Both the position numbers and the translations under genes were made by a program. DNA of 64,000 nt, from assembly GCA_037042185.1 (NCBI GenBank), contig JAXQJY010000032.1, positions 1,674,001 to 1,738,000 on the forward strand, given 5' to 3'. Positions 1-10,410 of this stretch are shown in pieces (position 1 is the stretch's first letter; each line of letters begins with the position of its first letter). The notes beneath the pieces were generated by a model, which saw nothing but the letters and a program-made list of their open reading frames with translations, searched no databases and was not told the DNA's origin. The DNA comes from Sordariomycetes sp. S80-01Y (lineage: Eukaryota; Ascomycota; Sordariomycetes).

Positions 1-70
1 ATCAGCGACTCGTCATCCATGCTCTTGAATGGCTGTATGCATATCACCTCGAGGTCTGACTGAGCAGCAG

Positions 71-1443
71 GCAACGGACAGCAGCCATGCCAGAGCTGCA
101 GCCACAATGGCATCGCATGCACTTTTCGCGTGAGAGATGCTTCTGCACGCTCTCGCGCTCAGAATAAACGGGGCCGCATCATTGAGTCCTTACGTCCTCA
201 TGATAGGGACTCACAATCGCAGCCACCTTTGGCAGTGCTGCAGATCCGGCCTCAAGGTCGAGACGAGGTAGAAGTAGTGGGCAATGTACCACCCGTTGAT
301 GGCGGATTCCTTCGTGAGCTCCTCTCAGACTATATGGATTCGGTGTACACGGTGTGCCCCGTTCTGGACGAGACTGCTATGAAGGGCCATATCCAAGTCT
401 TTGGCTCCAGTGCCGAAGATACTGCGTTGTGCTATGCCTATGCAGCCGTCACTATCGCTACGGGTCCATCGGAACACACATTGAAGCGGCCGGAAGTCAT
501 CCAGACTTACATCTCTCGCGCATTGAAGCTTCGTCCACCAATAGGTCGCAGTAACGACATCACGTTAGCGCGGGTGGTATTTGCCGTTTTTCTACGCATC
601 ACCTTCGCGCTATTGCAGGATGGCGACATGGATTTCTTCTACATGCGAGAGGCTATCACGATGCTCCAGATGACGAGACTTGGTGAAGAAGAGCCGGCGG
701 GCACTTCGGTGGCAGAGACGCTTTCGTGGCAGCGTTTGCGATGGGTCGTCTTCATCCAGGAGCGAGTTGCTTGTATCTGCCACGAACGCAAAGCAATCAT
801 TGAAACGTGCCCAGCACAGTGGGGCTTTTCAGACAAGCTGTTGGCGAACCAAATTCGTGTCGCCTTTAGCCACATGACCCAGCTGTACCGGCTCGTCGAC
901 GACGAGTTCTTGCACATCTGGCGAGACAAACAGAACAGTAAAGCTCTGACTCAAGAATGGGTCAACGAAAAGCAGCGAGCTTTCGCAGCACAGCAGATGA
1001 TGATCGAGGAATCGCTCAGCAGTCTGACCAACCTGCAGCAAGTAGATCTGGTCCTGACTTGCCAGTGGCTTCGAACAGTGGTCTGGCAAATGGCTGGTTA
1101 CAAGCACATGCTGCACTCGGATGCGCTGCAAGACTATATGCTGCTACTTTTCCCGGTGCAAGGATCAGTATACGTCGGCAACGTACTGCGGAATATATCC
1201 CGCGAGTCACTCAACAGGCAAGGGATGGGAAACTTGCAGAAGCTCTTCGAAATTACAGACATGGCAGCTGACGTGCTGAGCCTGTCCGCGGGGCTCTATG
1301 AGCGGACCCAGATCCTCGGCTGGATGGAGAACTGCTGCTTCCTGATCCGATGGCTGCAAGAGTTCACGCAACTATCTCGGGCCCAGAGACGCCTACTGGG
1401 GCAGAAGCTCGAAAGCCTTGCGGCGCTAATGGCAGACACTTGA
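71..1443 (+). CDS. MAL-type Zn2Cys6 transcription factor, 3' part (left end off the window)
   Basis: The frame is open from just after a stop at 61-63 to TGA at 1441-1443. It begins with the second half of a Zn(II)2Cys6 cluster: PCQSC at about 85-99 and GIACTF at about 109-126, followed by a basic KRGR linker. The first three cysteines must lie on an upstream exon. A CTGAC branch-like site (56-60) and AG acceptors at about 65-70 fit an intron end there. The remaining ~430 residues are the helical fungal regulator domain seen in MAL activator-like proteins (for example YMDSVYTVCPVLDE and the RWVVFIQER segment). These proteins are nuclear and activate sugar-uptake and hydrolase genes. The permease 343 bp downstream on the same strand supports a role in alpha-glucoside use, which is inferred. 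The exact first base of this exon is uncertain by a few bases. The in-frame GTG at 130 is not the start. Confidence 0.8.
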
Positions 1444-1676
1444 CGGGTGGGTCACCAACCAAGGAGGTATTCGTCCCGGACTATTGGTAGCGAAAGATCC
1501 CACCGTAAAGGTGATTGGCCAGAGCTCGGCCCGGACAGAAGCACTGGACAACCCCAGACCACCCTGGCTTGCCACGAGGGGTCTCCACGGGGATCTTCGA
1601 CGGCTTGTTGTTCTCCATCCCCAACTTCGGCGCTTTACGATCACTCGCCTCCTCTCATGTCATCTCGCCAGCCATC

Positions 1677-1685
1677 TATATAATA
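1677..1685 (+). promoter_or_regulatory. TATA box of the permease gene
   Basis: TATATAATA lies 102 bp upstream of the permease ATG. It sits in the 343 bp spacer after the regulator and is the only clear core-promoter element there. Confidence 0.5.
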
Positions 1686-1786
1686 AGTAGAGGTCAGCTC
1701 ATGAGCCCCAGCTGACTTGACCTCCTTATCCACCACTGCTCACCCCATTCTTCCTCAGTACATCTCTCATCCGGTCCGCCGCAGGC

Positions 1787-3406
1787 ATGGCTCACACATT
1801 GGGGACCCCAGAAAAAGCGGCACTCGCAAATGAGGAGACGAGCATTGGACAGGTCGAGTCTCGCGCACCCAAGGAGGCTCTGACCGATATCCAGGATGCC
1901 ACTGACCACGAGGTCCGCATGAGCTTGCTACAAGGCATCAAGCTCTACCCGAAAGCTGTTGCTTGGTCCGTCTTCCTCTCGACTGCCGTCATTATGGAGG
2001 GATTCGATACGGTGCTCATGAACTCCTTCTACGCTCAGCCTCAATTCCAGGCCAAGTTCGGCACAACGAATGCGGAGGGCGAATACTACATCTCGGCCGC
2101 CTGGCAGGCTGGCCTGTCTAACGCCGTGCGTGTGGGCGAGATTCTGGGTCTCTTTATCAATGGGTGGTCGGCTGAGAGAATAGGCTACCGCTGGACGATG
2201 ATTATATCGCTTTTTACACTGGCGGCCTTTATCTTCTTGCCCTTTTTCGCCCAGAACATTGAGACGCTTCTCGCTGGCCAGCTCACCATGGGTGTCCCTT
2301 TTGGAGTCTTCCAGACCGTCACCACAGTTTACGCATCCGAAGTCTGCCCAGTTCAACTTCGCAGTTACCTCACGACTTATGTTAACTTATGCTGGGTCAT
2401 GGGCCAGCTCCTGGGCACCGGTGTCCTGAGGGGTGTGCTGCATCGCAACGACGAATGGGCATTTCGCATACCCTTCGCCCTACAGTGGATGTGGCCCATT
2501 CCTCTGATTATCGGCGTGTATTTTGCTCCCGAGTCCCCATGGCTTCTTGTCCGAAAGAACCGCCTCGACGAAGCTACAAGCTCCCTCAAGCGTCTCACGA
2601 CCGACGTCGACGCAACATTTGACCCGCAAAAGACAATATCTATGATGGTGGCTACCACTGAGCACGAGAGGGAAGTGTCCTCAGGCGCAACATATGTGGA
2701 TTGCTTTAATGGCGTCAACCTGCGCCGCACCGTCACTGTCTGCCTCATCTGGGCCTCGCAAGCCCTGTGTGGTGCCGCTATCATGGCCTGGTCGACGTAT
2801 TTCTTCCGACAAGCAGGCCTGCCCGTGGAGCAGGCTTTCAACATGAGCTTGGCTCAATACGGAAGTGGGTTTATCGGCACGATACTGTCGTGGGTTCTGA
2901 TGAAGCATGTCGGTAGACGGACTGTTTTCATTGGAGGACTCGCTATCTTGACGACTTGTCTTCTCATCACCGGCTTCACGGGAATCGCTCCTAAGCACGA
3001 GCCAACCTACTGGGCCACAGGTGGCATGCTCGTCCTCTTCACCTTCTGTTACAACTGCACAGTCGGCCCCGTCGTCTACTCGCTCGTCACCGAACTCTCC
3101 TCCGTCCGACTCCGGCAGAAAGTCGTTGCTTTGGCACGTGTCATGTTCAACGTCGGCGCCATCATCAACTCAGTCATCACTCCGTACATGCTGAATTCGG
3201 AGGCCCTTAACTGGGGTGCAAAGACAGGCTTCTTCTGGGCTGGCATCACCTTTTGCTTCCTAATTTGGGCATTCTTCCAAGTGCCAGAGCCGCGGGGTCG
3301 TACGTATGGAGAGCTAGATCTTCTGTTCGAGAAGAAGATATCTCCACGACACTTTAGCAGAATGAGAGTCTCAGTAGCTGAGCAGACTGTCCAAAACATT
3401 CACTAA
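1787..3406 (+). CDS. MFS sugar transporter, maltose/alpha-glucoside permease type
   Basis: Intronless, 539 aa, typical length for fungal sugar:H+ symporters (MFS SP family). It should import alpha-glucosides across the plasma membrane. Visible marks are about 12 hydrophobic segments, the loop between TM2 and TM3 with NGWSAERIGYR, the PESPWLLVRKNR sugar-transporter signature at the end of the first half, and PEPRGRTYGELDLLFEKKI after TM12. The last is characteristic of the maltose permease (MAL11/AGT1-like) branch. The N-terminus is hydrophilic, about 60 residues, as in that branch. The start has a good context (GGC ATG G) and follows a TATA box. A MAL-type regulator lies just upstream, which supports alpha-glucoside uptake, but no alpha-glucosidase gene is visible in the window. 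Substrate specificity cannot be read from sequence. Confidence 0.9.
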   Translation: MAHTLGTPEKAALANEETSIGQVESRAPKEALTDIQDATDHEVRMSLLQGIKLYPKAVAWSVFLSTAVIMEGFDTVLMNSFYAQPQFQAKFGTTNAEGEYYISAAWQAGLSNAVRVGEILGLFINGWSAERIGYRWTMIISLFTLAAFIFLPFFAQNIETLLAGQLTMGVPFGVFQTVTTVYASEVCPVQLRSYLTTYVNLCWVMGQLLGTGVLRGVLHRNDEWAFRIPFALQWMWPIPLIIGVYFAPESPWLLVRKNRLDEATSSLKRLTTDVDATFDPQKTISMMVATTEHEREVSSGATYVDCFNGVNLRRTVTVCLIWASQALCGAAIMAWSTYFFRQAGLPVEQAFNMSLAQYGSGFIGTILSWVLMKHVGRRTVFIGGLAILTTCLLITGFTGIAPKHEPTYWATGGMLVLFTFCYNCTVGPVVYSLVTELSSVRLRQKVVALARVMFNVGAIINSVITPYMLNSEALNWGAKTGFFWAGITFCFLIWAFFQVPEPRGRTYGELDLLFEKKISPRHFSRMRVSVAEQTVQNIH

Positions 3407-3636
3407 GTTTCGACGACACGAAAATTATCTGGGTCGTAAATTGAGATAGCTGGTGGGAGTAGCTTTTCTCGGAGCGCATTATCAAGAGATCGGCACAAAT
3501 GAACATCATTTGCCTATATAATAACAAGGGCCTAGTCTGTAAAGTATTGTCCTTAAGGGAATCCTCGTGTGGGATAGCCCCTGCGCCCCGTTCTCGCCTG
3601 CCCTGAAGACGCTAAGGAGCGGCTGTCAAATCCATC

Positions 3637-4029
3637 TTAACCGATGCAGTAATCGGTGTAGCAGACGTGGGTCATGGCGTACAAGCAAGCGTAGTTCCAG
3701 GCGTTGCAAGCCTCCTGGCCGCCACCAGCGGCCGGCTCACAGTGCCCAATCTTGATGCCCGTGTTGACCACGATCAGGTCGCCGTTGGCCCGCATCTCAA
3801 GCGGGTCGTCGCAGTCCGGATTGCAGGGGTTTCCGAAAGTTTGATTGTCGCCATCGGTGCCTCCGGAGCAGCCGTTGCAGACTTTCTCGGAGTCAGTGGC
3901 AGCAGCGAGGGTGTCCCAAGGGGTCTCGGCTCCGTTGCCGACACCGGTGGTGCAGGTGCCGGACCAGAGGTTGAAGTCGGCAGCCACGAGGGCGGGAAGG
4001 GAGAGTATGATGACTTGGGCGAAGCGCAT
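3637..4029 (-). CDS. Small secreted cysteine-rich protein (130 aa)
   Basis: The product has a clear signal peptide (MRFAQVIILSLPALVAA) and a mature part of about 113 residues with ten cysteines, including VCNGC, NPCNPDC, EACNAWNYAC and HVCYTDYC. An even count suggests five disulfides. No domain is recognised. Size, secretion and cysteine content fit the small secreted protein or candidate effector class, which says nothing specific about its target. It is intronless, and a TATA box lies about 120 bp upstream on the same strand. It is convergent with the permease, with a 230 bp gap between the stop codons. There is one likely N-glycosylation site, NQT. The gene itself is well supported; its function is unknown. 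Confidence 0.8.
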   Translation of the reverse strand: MRFAQVIILSLPALVAADFNLWSGTCTTGVGNGAETPWDTLAAATDSEKVCNGCSGGTDGDNQTFGNPCNPDCDDPLEMRANGDLIVVNTGIKIGHCEPAAGGGQEACNAWNYACLYAMTHVCYTDYCIG

Positions 4030-4146
4030 TTTGACTGATTGTTCTGCGTGGTAAAGAACTTGATGTATAGCTGGGTGTGTTGAGGAGAGGGGGAGTGTGT
4101 TGTCAATGGGTTACGTTTGTTCGAGAAGATGAGGAGAAAAGGAGGC

Positions 4147-4154
4147 TTTATATA
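4147..4154 (-). promoter_or_regulatory. TATA box of the small secreted protein gene
   Basis: On the minus strand this reads TATATAAA, about 118 bp upstream of the ATG at 4029. The leader between it and the ATG is rich in A and C, as in many strongly expressed fungal genes. Confidence 0.5.
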
Positions 4155-4159
4155 CTTCT

Positions 4160-6455
4160 GAGAGTACAGATTCTTTTCCAATCTGGTCTATGGTGCTCAA
4201 AAACCACCTTCCTAATTCCCCAAAATCCCTTGTCCTCATCGTGGAGTCTCATCATCTGGGCATTACCGCCATCTCAACCGCCGTCGAGTGGAAGCGCTGC
4301 CGCATACAAGGTCGAAAACAACATGGAACAGACGCAGTAGTGGATCAGAACCACAGACTAGAGCTTTTGGTTGGTGGCCCTTCTGGATCCTGATTAGATG
4401 CCGGACTGGTTTCTGAGCGCCAATGGAGCTTGGCTACAGGATTTTGTATCATACTCATCACACGCATTCAGTGCTATCGGAGGGATGCAGGAACTATCGA
4501 ATAAAGTGACCTGGGGCTACATCTTACACAATTTTGCCTCCAGTCGAGCCATGAGCTGGGAGTAATCTCTATCAGAGGCATAGGCTCATGTCAACGTTGG
4601 TGGGAGTGTTCCCAGAAGTTACTGAGCTTTTATAAGGCGTGAACACGCTTTTCAATAGGAAATGGAAGACGAAATCGGTAAATTGAGTAGTTTTCCAGCC
4701 TAGTAAACAAAATCTGGAAAATTGGTGGTAAACTAGACTCACTGAACTCATGAGATGGAGCTCCCCAGAAACTTCAGCAAGGGGCAAAGTCATTTCTCAA
4801 GAAGAGAGTAGGTGGACCTTTCTTGGCTTCGATGTTGTTATCTCTAGGAGTTCGGGGTCGGGAGCTGTCGTATACGAATGCGAGGACTGTCTGCAGACCC
4901 TACGACTAGATGTCACTGGGTTTGTGATATGTGATATTGCGTCGCTAAACATTTGACTGCCGAACTCAGAAATTGGCTACATGTAGCCTTCCTAGGGGGG
5001 GGGGGGGGGGGGGTATGCGGCCAAAATCTTGGGCAAGGATCGAAGGATGAGCTTTGCCAAGCTACAGAACCGAGAGGATTCTCAAAACTATGCAGAAGCC
5101 AAACAAAATCCTTGAACGCCCAGCCGGCTTGCGGCTCGTGGGCGTTCGAAAACTAGTTAATACACATCAGGAATCCCCCTTAGGCCCTTGTCTCCTTGAC
5201 ATTGTCCGCAAGAGATGGCCTTCGACAGTTAGAGTAGCTACACACATTTCTATTGATGAACAAGAAATGTTACAGCCCTCTTAAGGACATTCGAGCCCTC
5301 GATAGAGACCTGGTGTTGCATAGAGAGGATAGTGTGACTGTAATCACCGGCGAACCCATAAGTTCACAGCACCTCAGAAACCATGCTTGCGAAAATTAAT
5401 TCCTCCAGTAAGAAACGAAATCAAGTATTGGCAGTGTTGATCGGGGCAAGAAATACCAGGAATGGGTGGAGATCCCTACCGCCGAAGGATGATTTGTTGT
5501 AAGTCCGGCTTGGCTTTCCCCAATGAATCCCATCATCGTACTTCGTTAGCTAGCCCTATGGAATATGCCGAAGACTATGGTATGCCCCGAAGACCCGAGA
5601 AACATGCCGAATAAGAATCGTGTTACATCATTGTTTGCGCTTTCCGTTTCATTTTCCGAAGTTGAAGCTAACCAGGTGACTGAGACTGACCGCGACGAGT
5701 GGGCTTTGAACAATTTCGTCGAACTGCATGCAATCTCATCACGCCGCCCATACAAAATTGCCTTCATGGTATGTTCAAGTCTTTGGCTGTGATAATGGAG
5801 AGCAAGGGGGCTTTCAGGCTATTAGCACTGCCCACGTGTTGAGCATCCCTGTAGGGAGTCTGCCTCCTACCCTACCTGGAAGAAGACATTGATCCCGCGA
5901 CGACGTATTTCGGATGGGCTCGGGACCGGCTGCAGATAAAGCCCGAAGCATTAGCCTGTTAACGTTCTGCAATGTATGAACATGACGTGTTTGTCATTTC
6001 ATGGTGCTTTGTGGCGGTATGGCGTTGTAGTCTTGGCAGTCTCTACGATGTGATGAAGATACGACACTGAGTCGTCATCTCACACGACCACATAACGTTA
6101 TGAGTAAGGGTACAAAGGCGGGACAGGCTTTGTTGACTGAAATGTAGCTACTCACTGATCGGGGTAGTTCACGGGAGGTGAGTCGTGGAGTATGATGTGA
6201 TTCCTTGCACCTCAAGTCATCCTTAGGCTCGAGAGTTGGGTATTGGGCTGATCTGGCTTCCTGAATATGCAGTCGTATATTCCGTATGTTAGAGAGACAA
6301 ACTCAAGTATTAAACAGGTGGGACCTGGGAGAACTTCTATGACAGACCGCGGTGCCCAATGTTGTGTTCGACAGTGGATGCAGCAGCTTCCACCTTGGCT
6401 TTCGCTTGTCCCCTAAAGACCTGCTGACGCCAGCCACGCCCATGCTCATACCCCA
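4160..6455. other. Gene-free stretch of about 2.3 kb with a poly-G run
   Basis: All open frames here are shorter than 90 codons, overlap on both strands and show no family motif. I see no gene. The one striking element is a run of 19 G at 4995-5013. Confidence 0.6.
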
Positions 6456-6908
6456 TCAGCATATCAAAAGATCTAGACAGCAGCAGCAAGCTAGGGAAGC
6501 AAAAAGAACCTCAAAAAACCCAGTTCGTGGCTGCCGTGGTTGCGGATAGTACCCTTCTCTAGGGTAGGGGCCTGGCCCGTGAGGACCAACAGGGCCTTGA
6601 ACTGGGTAGGGCCACTGACCAGCAGGAAATACACCAGGTCCATACATTGGCTGACTAAAGTTATTATTGTAGTGGCCTTCAGCTGACCCCCTAAAGCGCT
6701 CGTCGCGTTCCTGCTGTTGCCACGCCTGCCATTGTGGACCTGGCCGAGGATGCTCCAAATCTGGATTCGCAGGGCTGTCTCCGTAGTTACCATTTGGGCC
6801 GCCGTAGGGAGCTCGTAGAGGATGGCCGTGGGGAGTCTGTGGAGGAAGAGTCTCCTCGTATGGTGGCGGAGACTTTTCCCGGTCGCGGCGGCCGCGATTA
6901 CGCCACAT
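6456..6908 (-). CDS. CYSTM-family cysteine-rich tail-anchored protein
   Basis: A 150 aa product. It begins with a short charged stretch (RNRGRRDREK), continues with about 105 residues rich in Pro, Gly, Gln and Tyr (PPPYEET, then GPGPYP-type repeats), and ends in a short hydrophobic cysteine-rich tail with FFEVLFASLACCCCLDLLIC. This layout, a disordered Pro/Gln-rich body and a C-terminal CYSTM tail, matches the eukaryotic CYSTM proteins. They are membrane-associated and linked to stress or metal tolerance in yeast and plants. The PPPYE motif is also a possible WW-domain (NEDD4/Rsp5) docking site. It is intronless. The ATG at 6906-6908 is the first in frame. The family is assigned from the tail; the role in this species is inferred. 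Confidence 0.75.
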   Translation of the reverse strand: MWRNRGRRDREKSPPPYEETLPPQTPHGHPLRAPYGGPNGNYGDSPANPDLEHPRPGPQWQAWQQQERDERFRGSAEGHYNNNFSQPMYGPGVFPAGQWPYPVQGPVGPHGPGPYPREGYYPQPRQPRTGFFEVLFASLACCCCLDLLIC

Positions 6909-7678
6909 ATTGATGAGTGTTGCTGCTGTTACAAAAGCAGGAGTTGTTCAGGATCAAGGGCTCGGCTTGAAGTAACCAGACGAGCCGCAGTTGTAATCAA
7001 GGCCTTTCGGGTTCTTGATACCAGTGAAATAGGCCTGGTAGAAACAGCCACTTCAAAAGTTATGAGGATGGTCTCGTCTTATACTACTTTAGTGGTCGAA
7101 ACTCTGTTTGACAATCTACCTTGCGATCCCGGGCTTCCGGGTCCAACCACCGAAGGGTATGACGCACTTGTCGTGTGACCAAGCATATTGCAGACTAGTG
7201 ATGTCTCGAAAGAGCAGGCTGCCTGGAGTATTTGACTTTGAAGGCCTCAATTTTGTCAGACTCGGCGGCCGTCCCTGCAAAGCACTTGCTCCAGCAACTG
7301 GCAAGCTGTTCCGGGTAGAAACGCAATCGGACTTGTGCGGAAGAAAAGGACCTTTGGTCGAACGGAAGACGGACTAGAGTCACTCAGAACCATCGCATGT
7401 CCTAATGTGATGTTGGAAAGTGATTCTGCCCGTCGCCGCGACGCGTTTGAGTGCAAGCGCGAGCCCACGTGATCTGAGGCAGCCGTTTCGCCACACTTCA
7501 GCCAGCCGTGGCTGACGTCGCCCCACCATAATCGGCAACACACCACGAAAAAGTGATAAAATCCACCATCGTCAAGAAACCCCACGATCGCACGTCGCAA
7601 CACCCAGAGCGCCCTTTTTGCCCCTCCTACGACCCGCGAAGAGCTCGAGACGAAGGCCACGGTACTCAGAACATCATC
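6909..7678. other. Divergent spacer between the CYSTM gene and eIF3g
   Basis: About 770 bp that must hold both promoters. A CACGTG E-box-like hexamer lies at about 7465-7470, roughly 210 bp before the eIF3g ATG. No other gene is seen. Confidence 0.5.
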
Positions 7679-8692
7679 ATGGCCGCCGCCGTGGACAACA
7701 AGCCCAAGTACGCCCCTCCAGCCGCCCCCCTACAAACTCCATGAAGCCCTTGACTAACCCCACCATCGCAGGCATGACTGGGCCGACGACGACGACATCG
7801 AGGAGCAATCCACCGAACTCCCTCCCACCCAGACCATCGGAAACAAGGATGGCACAAAGACCATTATCTCATACCGCATCAACGAGGACGGCAACAAAGT
7901 AAAGACGACCCGCCGCGTCCGCTACATCACCCACAAGGAGACCGTCAACCCCCGCGTCGCCGACCGTAAAACATGGGCCAAGTTTGGTGACTCTGCCAAG
8001 GACGGCAGCGGCCCTGCCAGCGACACCACATCGGTGGGCGAGAACATCATCTTCAGACCCAGCATCAACTGGCGCAAGGATGCCAAGGAGGAGGTCACCG
8101 AGAGCGAACAGTTGAAGGACAAACTAAAGGACAAGAAGGTCAAGTGTCGTATCTGTTCTGGAGAGCATTTCACGGCCAGGTGTCCGTACAAGGACACTAT
8201 GGCACCGGTGGGTGCGAATGGCGCGGCAGATGTTGCTGCTGGCATGATGGAGGATTCTCCCGCGGGCGGTGCGCCGGGCGCGGCGCCAGGCAAGGCTGGC
8301 GTCAAGGGATCATACGTCCCTCCTGCGTTGCGCGGGGACAGGCCAGCAGGCGAGAGGATGGGAGGGAGCAAGTTCGGCGAGCGGGACGACTTTGCGACAC
8401 TGCGTGTCACCAACGTGGGTTTTGCGTACCTCGATTTCCGGTTGTGTGTGGCTAACGGCGTAAACAGGTATCAGAGATGGCCGAAGAAGGCGAGCTGCGC
8501 GATATGTTCGAGCGGTACGGGCGTGTCACCCGTGTCTTTTTGGCCAAGGATCGCGAGACAGGCATGGCGAAGGGCTTCGCCTTCATCAGCTTCGCGGACA
8601 GGACCGACGCCGAGAAGGCTTGCGCAAAGATGGACGGTTTTGGTTTCAAGCATCTCATTCTCAGGGTGGAGTTTGCAAAGAAGGCTCAGTAG
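7679..8692 (+). CDS. TIF35: Translation initiation factor eIF3 subunit G
   Basis: Three exons, 7679-7707, 7772-8414 and 8468-8692, give 298 aa. Intron 1 (64 nt) has a TGACTAAC branch site at 7751-7758, and intron 2 (53 nt) has GGCTAAC near 8451. The N-terminus has the acidic [10 protein letters not shown] stretch of eIF3g. A CCHC-type zinc knuckle follows ([15 protein letters not shown]), then an Ala/Gly-rich linker ending in [12 protein letters not shown]-terminal RRM has LRVTNVSEM as RNP2 and KGFAFISF as RNP1. Intron 2 falls inside RNP2. The protein is a cytoplasmic subunit of eIF3, which loads mRNA on the 40S subunit and supports scanning and reinitiation. Length and order match fungal orthologues. 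Reading the first exon unspliced gives a stop after 21 codons, so intron 1 is required. Confidence 0.93.
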
Positions 8693-9154
8693 CTTATTTG
8701 ATTTCGTATGGGTCACGTCCGGACACGGTTTATGAATGCATCTGGTTGATATCATGTGGAGCCCCTGATCGAAGGATCTCGGGGTATGAATTGCAGTATG
8801 TGGCATTTGTAGTGTGTCCAGTCTAACAGTGCTGTAGCTAGTGAAATGTAGAATGTAGTGAACGTCATGTGAAGAGCGACCCGATGGTTCGAATCAGGGG
8901 CGTATGACTGCCTGTTGTCTTGTACTTAATCCCAATGAGCAGCCCGTGCGCCTCCCTTGAACCATGAAGTCGTCGAGTCGTGAATAGTATTAGGAAACAT
9001 TGTTGGTCATATTAGTGATGCAGTGTCGTAGTGATTATGATCGATGCGGCCCGGCGTATTCAACGCCTGGAGACAAAGAGAATGAAAGCTATGCGTCGAA
9101 GCGAGTGGAGGGCGTATTTGCTATAGGTATCGGGGACGGAGTGGCGATCGCTAA
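8693..9154. other. Convergent spacer
   Basis: This is the 3' space between eIF3g and the minus-strand gene ending at 9155. It holds only short frames and no motif. The T-loop-like GGTTCGAATC at 8889-8898 lacks a paired stem. Confidence 0.5.
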
Positions 9155-9592
9155 TTAGTTGTCGGCGGCCTCAGCCTTCGATGCCGGAGGCTCCTCCGCG
9201 TCGGGTGTCTTAGCCAGCTTCTCCTCAAGTCTTTTCCGCGAGGCCATGGCCCTCACCCTCCGCCGTTCCTCCTTCTTCTCAGCAAAGATGTACGGGATGG
9301 CCTTGACGGCCCCAGCCGTCATCGTGGCCCCGAGCTTGAAGTGACGGCCGCACTCTTTGAAGTGGGCCCGAGCTTCGTGGTAGCTTTTGCGAGCAACCGT
9401 GGCTCTCTTCTTTGACCTATAGGTCTGTTCGGCTTTCTGCGCTTTTTGAAACTCCTGCGCAGCGTGGCGGCGGCTTGTCATGAGGAGGTTCTCTGTGCCG
9501 GATGTACCAGGGCGTTTGGGCTCTTCTTCCGCGGGTGCCGCCGGCTCCTCGAGCTCCTTAGACTTCTCTCTGCGGGATGAAAGAAGAGGCAT
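9155..9592 (-). CDS. Small basic helical protein of unknown function (145 aa)
   Basis: I do not recognise a family. The product starts with a charged, Pro/Glu-rich segment (residues 1-35). It continues as a long, strongly basic helical region (RRHAAQEFQKAQKAEQ and KSYHEARAHFKECGRHF) and a short apolar stretch (GATMTAGAVKAIPYIF). It ends with a Lys/Arg/Glu coiled-coil-like tail (EKKEERRRVRAM). Codon use is like that of neighbouring genes, and a TATA box lies about 100 bp upstream on the same strand, which argues for a real gene. It has no signal peptide. The apolar stretch is too short and polar for a confident membrane helix. A peripheral membrane or nucleic-acid-binding role is possible but only a guess. 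Confidence 0.6.
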   Translation of the reverse strand: MPLLSSRREKSKELEEPAAPAEEEPKRPGTSGTENLLMTSRRHAAQEFQKAQKAEQTYRSKKRATVARKSYHEARAHFKECGRHFKLGATMTAGAVKAIPYIFAEKKEERRRVRAMASRKRLEEKLAKTPDAEEPPASKAEAADN

Positions 9593-9691
9593 TGCGGAAT
9601 AGGATTATAACGAGCGACTGAAGTTGAATTAAGCTTGTGGCTGGAGTGACCGACCGTGGCATCCTGATGAACCTCAAGACGTCCTACTATA

Positions 9692-9699
9692 CTTATATA
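9692..9699 (-). promoter_or_regulatory. TATA box of the 145-aa protein gene
   Basis: Reads TATATAAG on the minus strand, about 100 bp upstream of the ATG at 9592. Confidence 0.5.
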
Positions 9700-10410
9700 T
9701 CTTCTTCGACTTTCTCCTTTCGCTTCTCATGCGATCAAGTGCCGTACAAAAGACTCGTCACTAGCCCATGCTCGCATTAACTGTGTTGATTACGCCCTTA
9801 TGCTCCTCCCCCGTAAACACGGTCGTAGCATGAACCGGCAATTCAACGCGTCCTGCAAACCCCCGTGTAAGAGGGGTGTTGGATCACTCACGGTGGCCAC
9901 CGTGAGCCACCACGAAGCGCAAGCACAGGCGCGCTTCTCAAAGCGTAAATCGACAGTTTATTTCGACATTTGCAAAGACGGCAGGGTCTGCTTTGTGATG
10001 GGCAGAAGATGCAAAAGCCCCCACTGCGTGTCATGGTTCAGGAAGACGCGCGCTAGGCGGGAGTTGCAGGACCCCCCGCTCCCATGCCGCAGGGCCGTGG
10101 GGCAGCGTTGCGGAAGAAACGCGAGGAACCGCTCAATGAGAGCGCACAAAAGGGTAACATGAGGGGTCAATGGCGCCGGAGCGTTCTGTGCGACTGCATC
10201 TTACTCGCCGCAAGAGCTGTGCCAACGCGCTGAGGGCTGCGTTGCGTTGCAGAAAAGTTGGTAGCAATGCTGCGCGAGAATTTGCCGCCCTGGGGAGTGT
10301 GACAGCCATGATACCTCCAGGCTGGTGGTGACTGGCAAGGCCGGAGCCTTCGCTATGAGGACGAGCAAAGCTCAAGCACCTGAAGCCAGAACATGGGGGT
10401 AAGTTTGCAG

